Assembly: GCA_039881045.1 (NCBI GenBank)
Contig: JAYWVB010000041.1
Span: forward strand, 186,001 to 250,000
DNA length: 64,000 bases
Source of the DNA: Chaetomium olivaceum
Taxonomy: Eukaryota > Ascomycota > Sordariomycetes > Sordariales > Chaetomiaceae
Direction: 5' to 3'
Shown here: piece by piece, positions 1 through 10,621 of the stretch
Layout: every line of letters begins with the position of its first letter
Numbering within the stretch: the stretch's first letter is position 1
Translations under genes and position numbers: made by a program
Notes under the pieces: generated by a model
Databases searched by the model: none
Told to the model about the DNA's origin: nothing
Seen by the model: only the letters and a program-made list of their open reading frames with translations

Positions 1-24
1 CCAGCTCTCACAACTGCTGACAGC

Positions 25-970
25 ATGCCGGACCACGACGACAAAACCCCCCGAATAGCTATTCAGCTTGGGAAATCATCGACCTCCTCGCCACACATAA
101 TCAGGAAACGCGCCCGTCCGGCACACGGGAAACGGCATCGAGCTCATGCGCTGGACGAGAATTCCGAATCTGAAGACAACAGCGACCACGAACAGCAAAC
201 CTACGGCCGCCAGGAAATTGTCACATCCTACGATCTTCTTGGCACAACTGTAGATGATGAAGGATCAAAAAAGCGTAACGGGTCTTCGAAACACGACGCA
301 TCGGCGGAGAGGGGCCAGAAAGAAGGTTCAGAGGCAAACCAACCGGAAGACACAAATTCGAAGGCTCGCCGGAATGATGCCGGAGCAGATGGCTCGGGAG
401 TCTCAAGACAAACCAGCCAAGTGGGGCTTGACCATCAACATGAAGGGGGCGGGAGACAGCAAAAAGGCCGGGACGAGGAAAGCGAAGGCACAGGTCGAAG
501 CTCCCGACTCCGACAATGATTCGAAAGGAGAAAAAGGTGCCCCGAAAACAATTGACGACGAAGCGCTAGATGCTCTCATGGGTTCACGGGTACCGAAGCG
601 CAAACACCTCGACTCGGACGCTGCTGACCGGGAACCACGACCTGAAGACTATCGATCAGTTCCCATCGATGACTTCGGCGCCCACCTTCTCCGAAACTTT
701 GGCTGGGATGGGAAAATGAAGGGCAAGGTCAAGGAAGTGACAAGGCACGCCAACCTGACGGGGCTAGGTGCCAAGGATGCAAAAGGCGCCGAGGATCTGG
801 GCTCTTGGAATCAAAAGACTGCTAAGGACTCCCGTCCCGTGCGACTCGATGACTACCGGAGAGAGGAGAGCAAGAAACGTCAGCGGACCGATGATCGGTA
901 TGCAGACAGCTACAAGCGGGAGAGGGAGAGGGAAAGAGAGCGAGAGCGGGAACGGGCCAGAGACAGGTAG
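25..970 (+). CDS. spp2: Pre-mRNA splicing factor Spp2, G-patch protein (frame change inside)
   Basis: Spp2 is the G-patch cofactor that recruits and activates the DEAH helicase Prp2 before the first splicing step. The C-terminal half carries the family hallmark: a block beginning DDFGAHLLRNFGWDG, then NLTGLGAKD, followed by a conserved GSWNQK segment and a basic Arg-Glu repeat tail. The N-terminus (MPDHDDKTPRIAIQLG) with the KRHRAHAL motif also fits Spp2, but it lies in a different frame from the G-patch half. Frame 1 is needed from 25 to about 250 and frame 2 from about 255-320 to the stop at 968-970. No plausible GT-AG intron joins the two. The shift equals one extra base (or two missing), and a run of six A at 267-272 is a candidate site. 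I infer an indel in the sequence rather than a dead gene. Only 24 bases of leader lie in the window. Confidence 0.85.
267..272 (+). other. Candidate +1 frame-change site in spp2
   Basis: A run of six A sits in the short interval where the spp2 reading frame must change. With five A the N-terminal and G-patch halves would join in one frame. The exact position is inferred. Confidence 0.4.
918..968 (+). repeat. AGAGGG-type repeat coding an Arg-Glu tail
   Basis: A purine-rich low-complexity run encodes an alternating Arg-Glu tail at the end of Spp2. Such RE tracts are common in splicing proteins. Confidence 0.8.
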
Positions 971-2109
971 AACCCACTGCGACACTGCGGCCGTATTCGA
1001 ATCCCACCACCACGAAATACCGTTCCTGAGTTTGAGTATCAAACACGGAAGGGAAATGTGCATGCTGTTCCATCACCTCTCGGAATTTGAGCCAAGTGGG
1101 TATCCGTGACGACGTGGATCAACAACTAATCCAGGACTAACAATCGCCAGAGGAAATGGCTTCACGTATCGGCAAACCTCGCATCTCTTCCAGTCGACAG
1201 CTGGGCACGAGCTTCAGCCTGTCGTTTGTATTGGTTGAGACCGCATCAGCCGCAAGCCGAGGTGGTGCCCAGACTAACCGAGAGGGCAACGCGAGCGACG
1301 CTTGGCTATCACCTGGCTGTCAGGATTCAAGTCGTCGAGTATGCCAGGACATGGACGCAATATCGCATGACTCCAACAATCAGTCAAGCTATACCTTTCT
1401 GACATCGCTGGCTACGAAGGTATTGCAACCTAGGCTAGGTATCGTCGGCTCCGAAAGCAGCCGACTCGTCCACCTGGTCCTGACGGTTTTATCCCGTGAT
1501 GCAAACCATCGCTCCTTGACAACACACAAGTGATAAGGCATCATAACGGCATTGGTCTGATGGACAGGCATAACCCAAGGAAGCGAGACCAAAAGCAAGG
1601 AGTGAAATACTGAACTACCTTGGTGGTTCGGGGGATGCTATGGAGTTATCCTTCCCTCCCCAACATGCTGGAGCAGTTCCCCGTAATCTCAGAGTATTTT
1701 TGGTCTTCTTGTTGCTTTATACAACTTGACGCCGGATGGAACCCTCAATTCCAACGCCACTCCCGCAGCCTTTCTATGAATCGCATCCACAAATCGATTG
1801 GCTATTTCCGCCCCATAAGAACTCGCACAGGAGGACCACAAGGACCGCCTTTTGCATATGCAACATCTCTTTGGTGCCCGCTTTATCTGCAACTCTTCCT
1901 TGTTAGTTGTGCCGATCTAGATATGCATGACGGGACCTGAGCAGTGCCTGGCTGCTACCCTACCCATTGTTGCTTCTGTGTCCGCAAAGCATTGTGATAT
2001 AGCAACCATAAATCTTTCCACAATCGTATCATCCCACCTATTCCGTCCTCTACTTCTTTATTGGCCGTTCCCTAAACCCCTACCATCAGTGTGATTACGC
2101 TCTTCAACG
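971..2109. other. Intergenic, spp2 to alpha-glucosidase
   Basis: This 1.1-kb tandem intergenic region shows only short unsupported reading frames. It presumably holds the spp2 3' end and the promoter of the alpha-glucosidase gene. I see no repeat or RNA gene. Confidence 0.6.
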
Positions 2110-4337
2110 ATGGCAGGATTATCGTCGAGACCCTGGTGGAAGGACGCAGTCTGCTATCAGATCTACCCCGCGTCCTTCAAGGATTCTGATGGAGATGGAC
2201 TAGGAGACATTCCGGGTATCCTAAGCAAGATCGACTATTTGAAAGACCTTGGTATCGATGTGGTTTGGGTCTCGCCCATGTATGTATCTGGCATCTATGA
2301 CCTTGCAGTCAGCCATCTTGTAGCACATGCCGCTAACACTACATCCACCTCTAGGTTTGATAGCCCCCAGGTACGTTCTGGACTCTTTACGAATTTGGGA
2401 AACCTCCAATAGATCAAGTCACAGTGACTTCGGTTAAAACCAACTCGTGGTCCAGGTTGACATGGGATACGACATTTCCAACTATGAGAAAGTCTATCCT
2501 CCCTATGGCTCGGTCAAAGACATGGAGGACCTCATCGAAGCCTGCCATATGAGGTAGCTGCCCGTCTCGTGCAGACACTCAGTTGCTACTAGCCATGTTT
2601 ACTAATGGTCGGCCAGGGGCATGAAACTGATTCTGGATCTCGTTATCAACCACACATCCGACCAGCACGCCTGGTTCAAGGAATCGAGATCGTCCAAGGA
2701 CAACCCGAAGCGCGACTGGTGAGTGGTGATGGGCTCCCTCGCTGCCGACGGTAGGCTGATCGGTCGGCGAAGGTACATTTGGAAGCCTCCCCGGTATGCA
2801 GAGGACGGTACCCACCTGCCGCCGACCAACTGGAGGAGCTACTTCTCCGGTCCAACTTGGGAGTACGATGAGCACACCGGCGAGTACTACCTACACTTGT
2901 TCGCTAAGGAGCAACCGGACCTCAACTGGGAGAACGAGGAGACCCGAAAAGCCATCTATGACAGCGCCATGCGTTTCTGGCTTGATAAAGGGGTCGACGG
3001 GTTCCGGGTAGATACGGTGAACATGTAAGTCACATACCGCTCGGTATCTCCGGCGCGTATCTTAGTGCGTCTCGGGGAGATAGTATTCTGGGTATTGACC
3101 GCCCTTCTCTAGGTACTCCAAAGGTGTTGAATTCAAGGACGCCCCCATTGTCGATGACAGGTTTTACGAGCAACCGGCGTGGCTGTACTACGCCAACGGC
3201 CCGAGAATGCACGAGTTTCTCCGGGAGATGAACCAGAACGTGCTCAGCAACTACGACGCCGTGACCGTGGGCGAACTACCGCACACGCCCGACCCCAAGA
3301 AAGTCCTCGAGTACGTCGGAGCCGGTGACAAGCAACTGAGCATGGTGTTCCAGTTCGACATAGTCGATCTCGGCCAGGGGCGCGAACACAAGTACCACTT
3401 TGAGGAGTGGAAGCTGCCGCAGCTCAAGAGCATCGTGGCAAAGTGGCAGCAATTCATCGAGGGCACTGACGGGTGGACGACCGTCTTTTGCGAGAACCAC
3501 GGTACGTTGTCCACTCGCTACTCCCTCCAGCAACATGGTTATCCGAACCAACCAACACGACCCACGCACCTACTTACAGAACATAACTAACCCTACCATG
3601 CACTAACAGATCAAGGCCGGTCCGTATCCCGCTACGCCTCGGACGCAGCCCACGAACGCGCGCCCTCGGCCAAGCTCCTCTCGCTCATGCTCTGCGCGCT
3701 GACGGGCACGCTCTTCATCTACCAAGGACAAGAAATCGGCATGATCAACGTGCCGGCCAGCTGGCCGATCGAGTCGTACCGCGACATCGAGTCGGTCAAC
3801 TTCTACCGGGCCATGGCGGCGCGCACGCACAACGACCCGGCCGAGCTCGCCTACACCATGCGCAGCCTGCAGGTGCTCGGCCGCGACAACGCCCGCCTGC
3901 CGATGCAGTGGAGCGGGGAGGCGCACGCTGGGTTCACCGACTGTGAGAAAGGAGCGTGGATGCGGGTGCATGATCTGTATGAGGATATCAATGTGGAGAG
4001 GCAGCTGAGGGAAGGGGAGGGGTCGGTGTTGGGGTTCTGGAAGAGGATGATCAGGTTTAGGAAGGAACATGCGAATGTCTTGGTGCATGGGGCTTTTGAA
4101 GGGTTTGACATGGATGATGAACGGACGTTTGTGTTTGGAAAAAGGGTTGGGGAGAAGAGGGCGGCGGTGGTATTGAACTTTACCGGTGAGGAGCAGACGG
4201 TTGAGTTGCCGGGGTACGAGGGATTGGTGTTTACCGTTGGGAGCTACGAAGATACCGAGAAACAAGAACAGGGAGCGGAGGGGAGAGTTAGGAAGTTGCG
4301 TCCGTGGGAGGGACGGCTGTACCTGGCAGGTTGCTAG
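2110..4337 (+). CDS. GH13 alpha-glucosidase (maltase type), cytosolic
   Basis: Seven exons: 2110-2279, 2355-2370, 2456-2553, 2617-2718, 2773-3024, 3113-3501 and 3610-4337, giving 584 residues, the usual length for fungal maltases. The second exon is only 16 bases. The protein opens with the WWKDAVCYQIYPASF motif of the oligo-1,6-glucosidase/maltase group and has no signal peptide, so it should act on imported sugars in the cytosol. The GH13 regions are present: DLVINHTS; GFRVDTVNM with nucleophile Asp209; TVGEL with acid/base Glu267; and FCENHD with Asp343. Thr210 directly after the nucleophile is the residue found in alpha-1,4-specific yeast maltases, where isomaltases carry Val, so maltase activity is more likely than isomaltase. 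The neighbours are not sugar-utilisation genes, and I see no linked MAL regulator or transporter. Confidence 0.93.
2355..2370 (+). other. 16-nt internal microexon of the alpha-glucosidase gene
   Basis: The donor GTATGT at 2280 and the acceptor at 2354, then the donor GTACGT at 2371 and the acceptor at 2455, leave a 16-base exon. It joins SPM to FDSPQ and VDMGYD in frame, restoring the conserved SPMFDSPQVDMGYD motif of the family. Confidence 0.85.
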
Positions 4338-4892
4338 GGCTCTCCCTGCGATCTGGCCTTGATACGAAGTCTAGACGGGATGGGAAGATATGAAGAAGGG
4401 ATGAGATGGAATTGAGATAAGATGAAATGAGTTGAGGGCGGGTTAGTGAGATGATCTGGCGTTGGACTATTCCTCAATTGATTTCCCAAACTGATCTCAA
4501 AGGGTGGAGAGCAGGCACAAAACGACCACGTATGCCGTACACCTGCATCTAACTGCCTTTGATAACTCTGCATGCAGCTTGCCCTGGCTGCACGGAACAA
4601 AAACCAGTGGTGAACCCTAGCTCAAAACAAAAAGAGTGAAAAAGGGGCAAATGGGATCAACAGACGCCAGAGAAGTTGGACCTTCAAAATCCCTGAATGC
4701 AGCGACTGGGCGCCAAGCCAAACGCGCGGCCCCACCCAATGGGGCAGCCCCAGCTCGTCCACCGCCGAACCGAGCTCCCTTCTTTCTGCTGAAAAAGTGA
4801 AGTCTGGAACTTCTTCTTCCCTTCCTCCCACCGACATTCCTGTTTCCTGCTCAACAGTCCGCACTTGGGGACTGCAGCAGCTGGTCGCCAAC
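4338..4892. other. Intergenic and leader of the C9-methyltransferase gene
   Basis: This 555-base stretch lies between two genes on the same strand. It contains no supported gene. The part just before 4893 is pyrimidine-rich, as is usual for a fungal promoter and leader. Confidence 0.6.
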
Positions 4893-6710
4893 ATGTCGAA
4901 GCCACAGAGCACCAACGGCAGCGAGTCCGAGTTTGAGTTCGTCGAGACTCCCAAAGCTCCTACGCCGACCTTCGAGAAGGTTGAGGATTGCGGAGTGCGC
5001 ACTACGTCGGTGAGTTTCCTGGCACCTGTTCCTACAATGTTTTTTTCTTTTTTCTTTTTTTTGCTGCCCGAGACAACATCACCTTCCACGCATCTCCCCT
5101 AGCTGCCACGAGACCAATTGACATGATCTAACATATGTGTACAGCTCGCGACCATCAAGAATGCCCCGTTGCCCGCTGAGGGCTCCGGCACCGAGAGCTT
5201 CTCCAACCTCCTCCTCTTTTCCATTCTCGGCGGTGTGCCGCTCTACCTGTCATGGAAGGTCGGCGGTGGCCTGAAGACGACGCTCTTCTTTGCGCTCTTC
5301 ACCACCCTCCCCCTGCTCGGCGCTTTCTGGTTGATTGCGTCGACCATGTCGCCTCGTAAGAACGAGAAGGCCAGGCTCCCGGGCCGCGGCGTTGAGCACT
5401 ACCTCACCTTCAAGAAGCCCGCCGACGCGGCCAAGTACCAGGGCCGCAACAAGATTCCCATGGAGACCTTCCACGAGATGTACTTTGACGGTGATGTCGA
5501 CTTCAACGGTGACGCCCTCGAGGTTCTCGAGTACCGCCACGACTGGGCCAACTTCCGTTTCACTTTTGGCCTGATCAAGTACTTCCTGACTGGCATGATG
5601 CCCGAGGTTATCATGCACACCCGGTCTCAGGGTAAGTTACATCATCTGATGCTTTCCCGACTGTTGCGGACATTTCTAACTTTGACCAGATGAGGAGCAG
5701 GTCCGCGACCACTACGACCGCGGTGACGACTTCTACGCCTGGTTCCTTGGCCCGCGTATGATCTACACCTCAGGCGTTATCGGCGACTTGACTCGGGAGG
5801 AGACCCTCGAGGAGCTCCAGGACAACAAGCTCGCTGGTGTTTGCGAAAAGATTGCCCTCAAGGAAGGCGAGACGATGCTCGATATCGGCTGTGGCTGGGG
5901 CACTCTCGCCCGCTTTGCCAGCGTCAACTATGGTGCCAAGGTTACTGGTGTCACTCTCGGCCGCAACCAGACTGCCTGGGGCAACGGTGCCATGCGCAAG
6001 GTTGGAGTTCCTGAGGAGCAGAGCAAGATTCTATGCATGGACTACCGCGACATCCCCGTGCCCGAGGGCGGCTACAAGAAGATCACCTGCCTCGAGATGG
6101 CCGAGCACGTCGGTGTCCGCCACTTCCACGGTTTCTGCAAGCAGGTCTATGACATGATGGATGACGATGGTGTCTTCTTCCTCCAGATCGCCGGTCTGCG
6201 TAAGGCTTGGCAGTACGAGGACTTGACTTGGGGTCTTTTCATGAACAAGTATGTCTTCCCCGGCGCTGACGCTTCCACTCCTCTCGGCTGGTTCGTCGAT
6301 AAGTTGGAGGGCGCCGGATTTGAGGTCAAGGGCATTGATACCATTGGTGTGCACTACTCGGCCACTCTCTGGCGGTGGTACCGGAACTGGATGGCCAACA
6401 AGGACAAGGTCGAGGCCAAGTACGGCAAGAGATGGTTCCGCGTAAGTTCCCCAACTGCCTCGATGCTGCTTTCAAAGCTAACGCGACATAGATCTGGGAG
6501 TTCTTCCTTGCCTACTCGACCATCATCTCCCGCCAGGGCAGTGCCACTTGCTACCAGATTGTTCTCCACAAGAACATCAACGCGTACCACCGTGTCGAGG
6601 GTATCCCGACGCAGTACGGCCTCAGCGGCTCCACTCGTGCCACCAAGGCTGATCTGAAGGCTTGGGCTGAGGCGAACGCTGCCGACTTCCCCAGCGTTCC
6701 CGTTCAGTAA
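4893..6710 (+). CDS. Sphingolipid C9-methyltransferase
   Basis: Four exons: 4893-5009, 5145-5631, 5690-6441 and 6492-6710, giving 524 residues. The enzyme transfers a methyl group from S-adenosylmethionine to C9 of the sphingoid base, forming the 9-methyl-4,8-sphingadienine of fungal glucosylceramides. It belongs to the cyclopropane-fatty-acid-synthase-like methyltransferases. Two hydrophobic segments near residues 60-105 anchor it in the ER membrane. The SAM-binding motif MLDIGCGWGT follows, and the CFA-family DEEQVRDHYDRGDDFY block lies just upstream of it. The C-terminal domain (FFLAYSTIISRQGSATCYQ) is typical of the fungal C9 enzymes. Splice sites are canonical and the frame is unbroken. 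The start in MSKPQSTNG is the only in-frame ATG before the acidic N-terminal region. Confidence 0.94.
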
Positions 6711-7352
6711 ACCTGTTCGCGACAAACTCCAGCCAAAGAGCCCGGCTCTGCTACCGAGAAGCTTCCGGTTGGAAAAAAAGGATGACGGGTGTACTTTCCC
6801 AGGTGGGAGGTCAAGGATGGATGGTGCGGTGTCTATCTGAAAACGCTTGTCTGTTTTAGAATTGGACAGGGCACGGTTACTGCGATGCGGATTAAAAGTT
6901 AGGCCCTCTGATCGAGGTGTGTATGCTGTGTACAAAAACAAACATGACCTTGATTAGAGGAAATAGACCTTAGTAATGACGGTGTGGATTCACCTAGATA
7001 CCCGTTATAAAGCTCCAAGCATTGTTGACTTGTCGTGTATGTGTGGCATCAGAGTCGGGGGCGCAAAAGTTTCATGACAGCAACGATTGGCGTTCAATGG
7101 TTACGAACTTTGTATCGTTCCGTGGCCTTGTTCCATCTTGCTACTCTAAGTCGCCGGGGCCGTGTTAGGCTTGATAGAGCGACACAGGGTATGAACTTGC
7201 TCCTCATATCGAGTGTAATGCGCCATGGTATACCTTTGTACGTACCCGACGTTAGACACATCCGTACACTCTTCCCTTGTACTGAAGCCTGACCAGTCCA
7301 TATCATACAGCCGCTGTTCTCAGTCATCGCAAAGGATATCTCCGAGCCTGGT
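6711..7352. other. Convergent 3'-3' intergenic
   Basis: This 640-base region separates two converging genes and should hold both 3' UTRs. I see nothing else in it. Confidence 0.6.
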
Positions 7353-8242
7353 TTATTGCGCACCCTCCTTCCAGCCGATTGGTATCAACGCCGCCGCGAC
7401 ATCCTCCACTCCCCGTTCGGTAGCCAGCATGTTATATTGCGACGCTGCGTTCCTGGTATCCAGCACCTCAATCCTCATCCCGAGGTTGCTGATCGCCCGC
7501 CGCGTGGCAGGACTTAACGGCCGAATCTCGGGGCCCAGTCCCAAGACAGTAGATCTATTGTCCCAGTTGTTAGTCCGAGAACAAATTCTTCCCATCACTT
7601 ATAAGGCAGGGTACAACACTAACCAGGCCGCGGCCAAACCGCCGCCAACACCGCCCACGCCTCCTCGCCCACCTCCCACTGCCCTTTGTCATTCAGCAAC
7701 CTACCACCCCCTTCCTTCCCAGTCCCCTTCCCAGCCCCAGCATCAGCATTAGCACCGCCACCGCCAACCAACCATGGCCTCCAAGCAAACGCCTCCCCGC
7801 CCACCAGCAGCGCACCGGCTCCGCCGCGGATCTCCACGCCCGAGTTGAGCGAGAAGCCGTCGGCGTGGGAGACGTCGACGGCCGTGGTGGGGACTGGCAT
7901 CGACCCCAGCACGTCCAGCTGCCCGAGGTCGGTCGGCGGCGCCTGCTCCGGGACCGGCTCGCGGTTGTGCGCTAGCGGGGTGCGGCGCTGGCGGACTGGG
8001 GTGGATGTGATGTGCAGGAGGCGGCGGTGGTGCTGGGCATGGCTGGTGGTGGTGGTGGTTTGGATGATGCTGCTGCTGCTGCTGCTGCGCGGGTGGGATA
8101 GGACTGAGGGTCGTGGGGAGGCGGGCGGTTGAAGTGTTGAGCTTGTGCGGGCTGCTCTCGTGAATGGTCGAGCTGCTGTGGTCTGGCGGAGGACGCGGAG
8201 GGTAGATAGCGAAAGGCGGAGGGGTGTGGATGGAGTCGCCAT
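7353..8242 (-). CDS. NDUFAF3-like complex I assembly factor (Mth938 domain), with a frameshift
   Basis: The N-terminus (MATPSTPLRLSLSTLRVLRQ) is Arg/Ser-rich, as expected for a mitochondrial presequence. The second half is the Mth938/DUF498 domain of NDUFAF3: VDVSHADGFSLNSGVEIRGG, then a PDLL segment, LGLGPEIRPLSPATR, and EVLDTRNAASQYNMLATERG. Its homologue in animals helps build the membrane-adjacent Q module of respiratory complex I. Exon 1 is 7624-8242, the intron is 7555-7623 (with a CTAAC branch point), and exon 2 is 7353-7554. Splicing gives PDLL in frame, but LGLGPEI just downstream is read in another frame. The two meet only if one base is missing at about 7545-7546. The sequence as given therefore has a -1 frameshift, probably an assembly error in a conserved gene. 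Confidence 0.85.
7543..7548 (-). other. Single-base deficit in the NDUFAF3-like gene
   Basis: On the minus strand the codons after the acceptor read Asp-Leu-Leu, then two bases (TC), then Leu-Gly-Leu-Gly-Pro-Glu. One base is lacking at the junction, where the family has a continuous DLLxLGLGPE stretch. Confidence 0.7.
8068..8088 (-). repeat. AGC/GCT trinucleotide run coding poly-Ser
   Basis: A run of GCT repeats on the plus strand is read on the minus strand as a serine tract in the presequence-proximal part of the NDUFAF3-like protein. Confidence 0.8.
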
Positions 8243-8896
8243 CGCGGCTACTGCTGGATCAGTTCTGCCTTGGAGCTTGACATGCGCTGCAGGCTGGTTG
8301 AATCAAAAAGGGTCGGGGCGAATGGCACACGGCGTGTTTGCTCAGGGAGACTTTTTGAATTTGGAGATCAATTGGAAATTTAGGCGGAGCTCGACGTCAT
8401 TGCAGGGGTTCAGCGGTTCCGGTCCAGAGCTCCTCTTCATGGGCAAAATGCAGCGATAAAAAGCAGCTTTTGGCCGGGGATGGACGGGTATTCGAGACCT
8501 CATCTAGCCGACTTCATCGAGCAATGATGTAAAACCAGTTCTTCCTTACAACCACAATTCTTAATACATGCCTTGCCACAGCAGCAACAGCATTCGGGCA
8601 AACAACATGGGCGCGACTTTTGCTTAGATTGCTCGCTCGTAACCGTAACCGGTTGTCATTCGGCGCTCAGGACGCCCATTGCTCCATTCCACAGCGTCCC
8701 ATCCTCAGTAAGCACGGCCTGAAGTCCATTTCCATTGAGAACCTCATCCCGGAGTAGAAAGCAGCCCTAAGAACAGAGACAGCCAACCCCGGCTGTATGT
8801 GCGTGCGCATGGCATGCCGCCCGTTTCCCAAGTGAACACCGAAGCAATGAGACCGTCAACCTAGCACCCGTCGCCCCGAACCAAAACCAAGCGCAT
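8243..8896. other. Intergenic, rpl34 3' end and NDUFAF3-like promoter
   Basis: This 650-base stretch between two minus-strand genes has no supported gene. It should contain the rpl34 3' UTR and the promoter of the gene to its left. Confidence 0.6.
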
Positions 8897-9638
8897 TTAT
8901 TTCTTCTTCTCAGCCTGGCTCTGCTCCTTGAGCACCTTCTTGACGATCTTCTGCTCCTCGATGAGGAAAGCCCGGACAACACGGTCCCGGACGCAGTTAC
9001 CGCATCTCGAGCCACCGTATGCGCGCTGGACGGTCTTCTTGGGCTTGGAGATCTGAGCGTACTCGTGAGGGCGGAGAGCGGGGACCTGTAAGAAGCGCCG
9101 AGTCAGCACGCTGCCGTCCATAATTTGCCTCGCCATATTCAATGCCTCCATGCTACTCGGCGATCATCGTGATATGTGTTCTTGGGTGATGTGTCGGTGG
9201 GCTGGCTGGTCGGGAAGCGCTTGGGTTGACTGAGCCAAAACATCTGGTATGATCCGATTGTGCGCCGGTGTTGGGATCATTGTTGTAAAACCGTCCGTGT
9301 CGGCTCGCTGTTGTGTTCGATCGTTTTCGTCGCTCGAATCCCCCTTCCCCACATGCAAGTCTCTCAAAATCGCAAAACCACTTACACCAGGGAGCTTGAT
9401 GCCGCAGTCGCCGCACTTGGGAGCAGTGCCGCGCTTCTTGATGTGAAGAACGCGGAGCTTGCCGCCGGGAGTCTTCGTAACCCGCGTCAGGTTCGACGTG
9501 GTGTTGTACCTGGAAGCAGGACCAAGTTAGCCGATCTCCTCTTGCTCAAGTCCTCCGCTTTTCAATTCCCAAAATCTCTGCAAAAACTCGGGAAACTCAC
9601 GGGTTCCGGCGACGGTAGGTGACTCGTGAAGGGGCCAT
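8897..9638 (-). CDS. rpl34: 60S ribosomal protein eL34
   Basis: Three exons on the minus strand: 9601-9638, 9386-9509 and 8897-9085. The protein begins MAPSRVTYRRRNP, continues YNTTSNLTRV and the CGDCG knuckle, then VPALRPHEYAQISKPKKTV and SRCGNCV, and ends in a Lys-rich tail (EKKK). Two CxxC pairs (KCGDC and RCGNC) form the zinc site of eL34, a structural protein of the large cytosolic ribosomal subunit. Introns are 9510-9600 (91 bases) and 9086-9385 (300 bases). The second is long for this window, but I found no convincing snoRNA boxes in it. The GTAAGT donor at 9385 was chosen because it restores the conserved LPGVPALRP join. Confidence 0.96.
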
Positions 9639-10106
9639 TTCTGCGGTGTTGTCGCTGACGTGATGGTTTCCGTCGACTCGATCACGGTGGTGCGAAGTGG
9701 TTTAATTTTGAGGTCTAGTTTGGAAATTTCTGTGTGGGCGCAGAATGCGGTTGCCCCACTCTACTTCGAGGTCGAATAATTGACACCCGGCAAAACACAT
9801 CCCAGCCGGCACCACTTGGCTTGCACAAATTCATTCCAAGCCCTTGTGGCACTGTGGCTGGTGCCGCATTGTGGCGGGTACACCATGTCCACTCCGAATA
9901 TCATCGGACCCAACACCTCACGACCTGTCTTGTTGATTCGCCCACTTCGACGCCCCAGAAAGCAAATGATGATCCCACTCCCCTTGGTCAGATATCATTC
10001 CCAGATCCCAGTCCAATAATAATAGATTACCCCGCTGTTGTCCAAACGCCCCGAATCCCAAGAAAACACAATAGACTGCTCAACCTCGAGTCATTGATAC
10101 CCCATT
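9639..10106. other. Intergenic, rpl34 promoter region
   Basis: This 470-base stretch lies upstream of rpl34 and downstream of the next minus-strand gene. I see no gene and no regulatory site that I can name with confidence. Confidence 0.55.
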
Positions 10107-10621
10107 CTAAGAAACTCGACGTCGCTTTCGATCCGAGTCGGCCCAGTCAGGGTGTTCGGAGGCACGCCACTGCTTCAGGCCCTTGCCATTCTTCTGGGCG
10201 GTACGTGCCCTGTTGAGGACGCCGTCAGTTTGCAGGCGGAGAATGGCCTCCTGGAAACTGGACACCTCTTTGTGGGTGCTCTCAACGGATTGCATGTAGG
10301 CGACATAAGCAGCTTGGGCTGGGTTGTTGTTAGTTGGCTGTGCTAGTTTGCGCCCCAAGGCCGGAATACTTACGCGACGGCTGTTTGACCATGAGAGGCT
10401 CCAACATGCGCGGAAGCGCCGAGCGAAGCCGCCTCAGCTGCATTGACAGGTCAGAATAAACAACGCCATTGAGGCGGTGACAAATGGAATTGGAGCAAAC
10501 TTGCCTGGAGATGCACCTGGTCCAACTGGTAGAGCATATCCTCAAGCTGCTCCTCCTCCGAAGCGCCGTTCTTGGCCGCCGCCGGGGGCTGCTGCTTGAT
10601 GCTGGTGTTGTCGGCCATCAT
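10107..10621 (-). CDS. Small coiled-coil nuclear protein, unknown function
   Basis: Three exons: 10505-10621, 10374-10437 and 10107-10318, giving 130 residues. The middle part is heptad-like (EEQLEDMLYQLDQVHLQ joined to LRRLRSALPRMLEPLM), followed by a second helix rich in Glu and Gln. The C-terminus ends in RKRRRVS, which resembles a nuclear localisation signal. The first intron begins GCAAGT, so it is a GC-AG intron. The second is GT-AG with a CTAAC branch point. I do not recognise the family for certain. Small helical proteins of this kind occur among Mediator subunits, and a Mediator tail or Med29-like role is only a guess. Two adjacent ATGs start the frame. Confidence 0.7.
10438..10504 (-). 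other. GC-AG intron
   Basis: On the minus strand the exon ends CAG and the intron starts GCAAGT, the classic GC-donor consensus, ending TGCAG. Splicing it out keeps the frame and joins two helical segments. No GT donor nearby gives an open frame. Confidence 0.75.

Noticed and set aside
985..1030. tRNA-like T-arm string (TTCGAATCCCACCACC)
   Set aside because: No matching acceptor stem, D-arm or anticodon arm lies upstream; it is in the 3' region of spp2.
1156..1533. Plus-strand open frame of 125 codons
   Set aside because: No family resemblance, poor codon character and overlapped by frames on the other strand.
9086..9385. Possible intronic snoRNA in the long rpl34 intron
   Set aside because: A CGATGATC and a CTGA occur, but the C box does not fit RTGATGA and the CTGAC is better read as the branch point.
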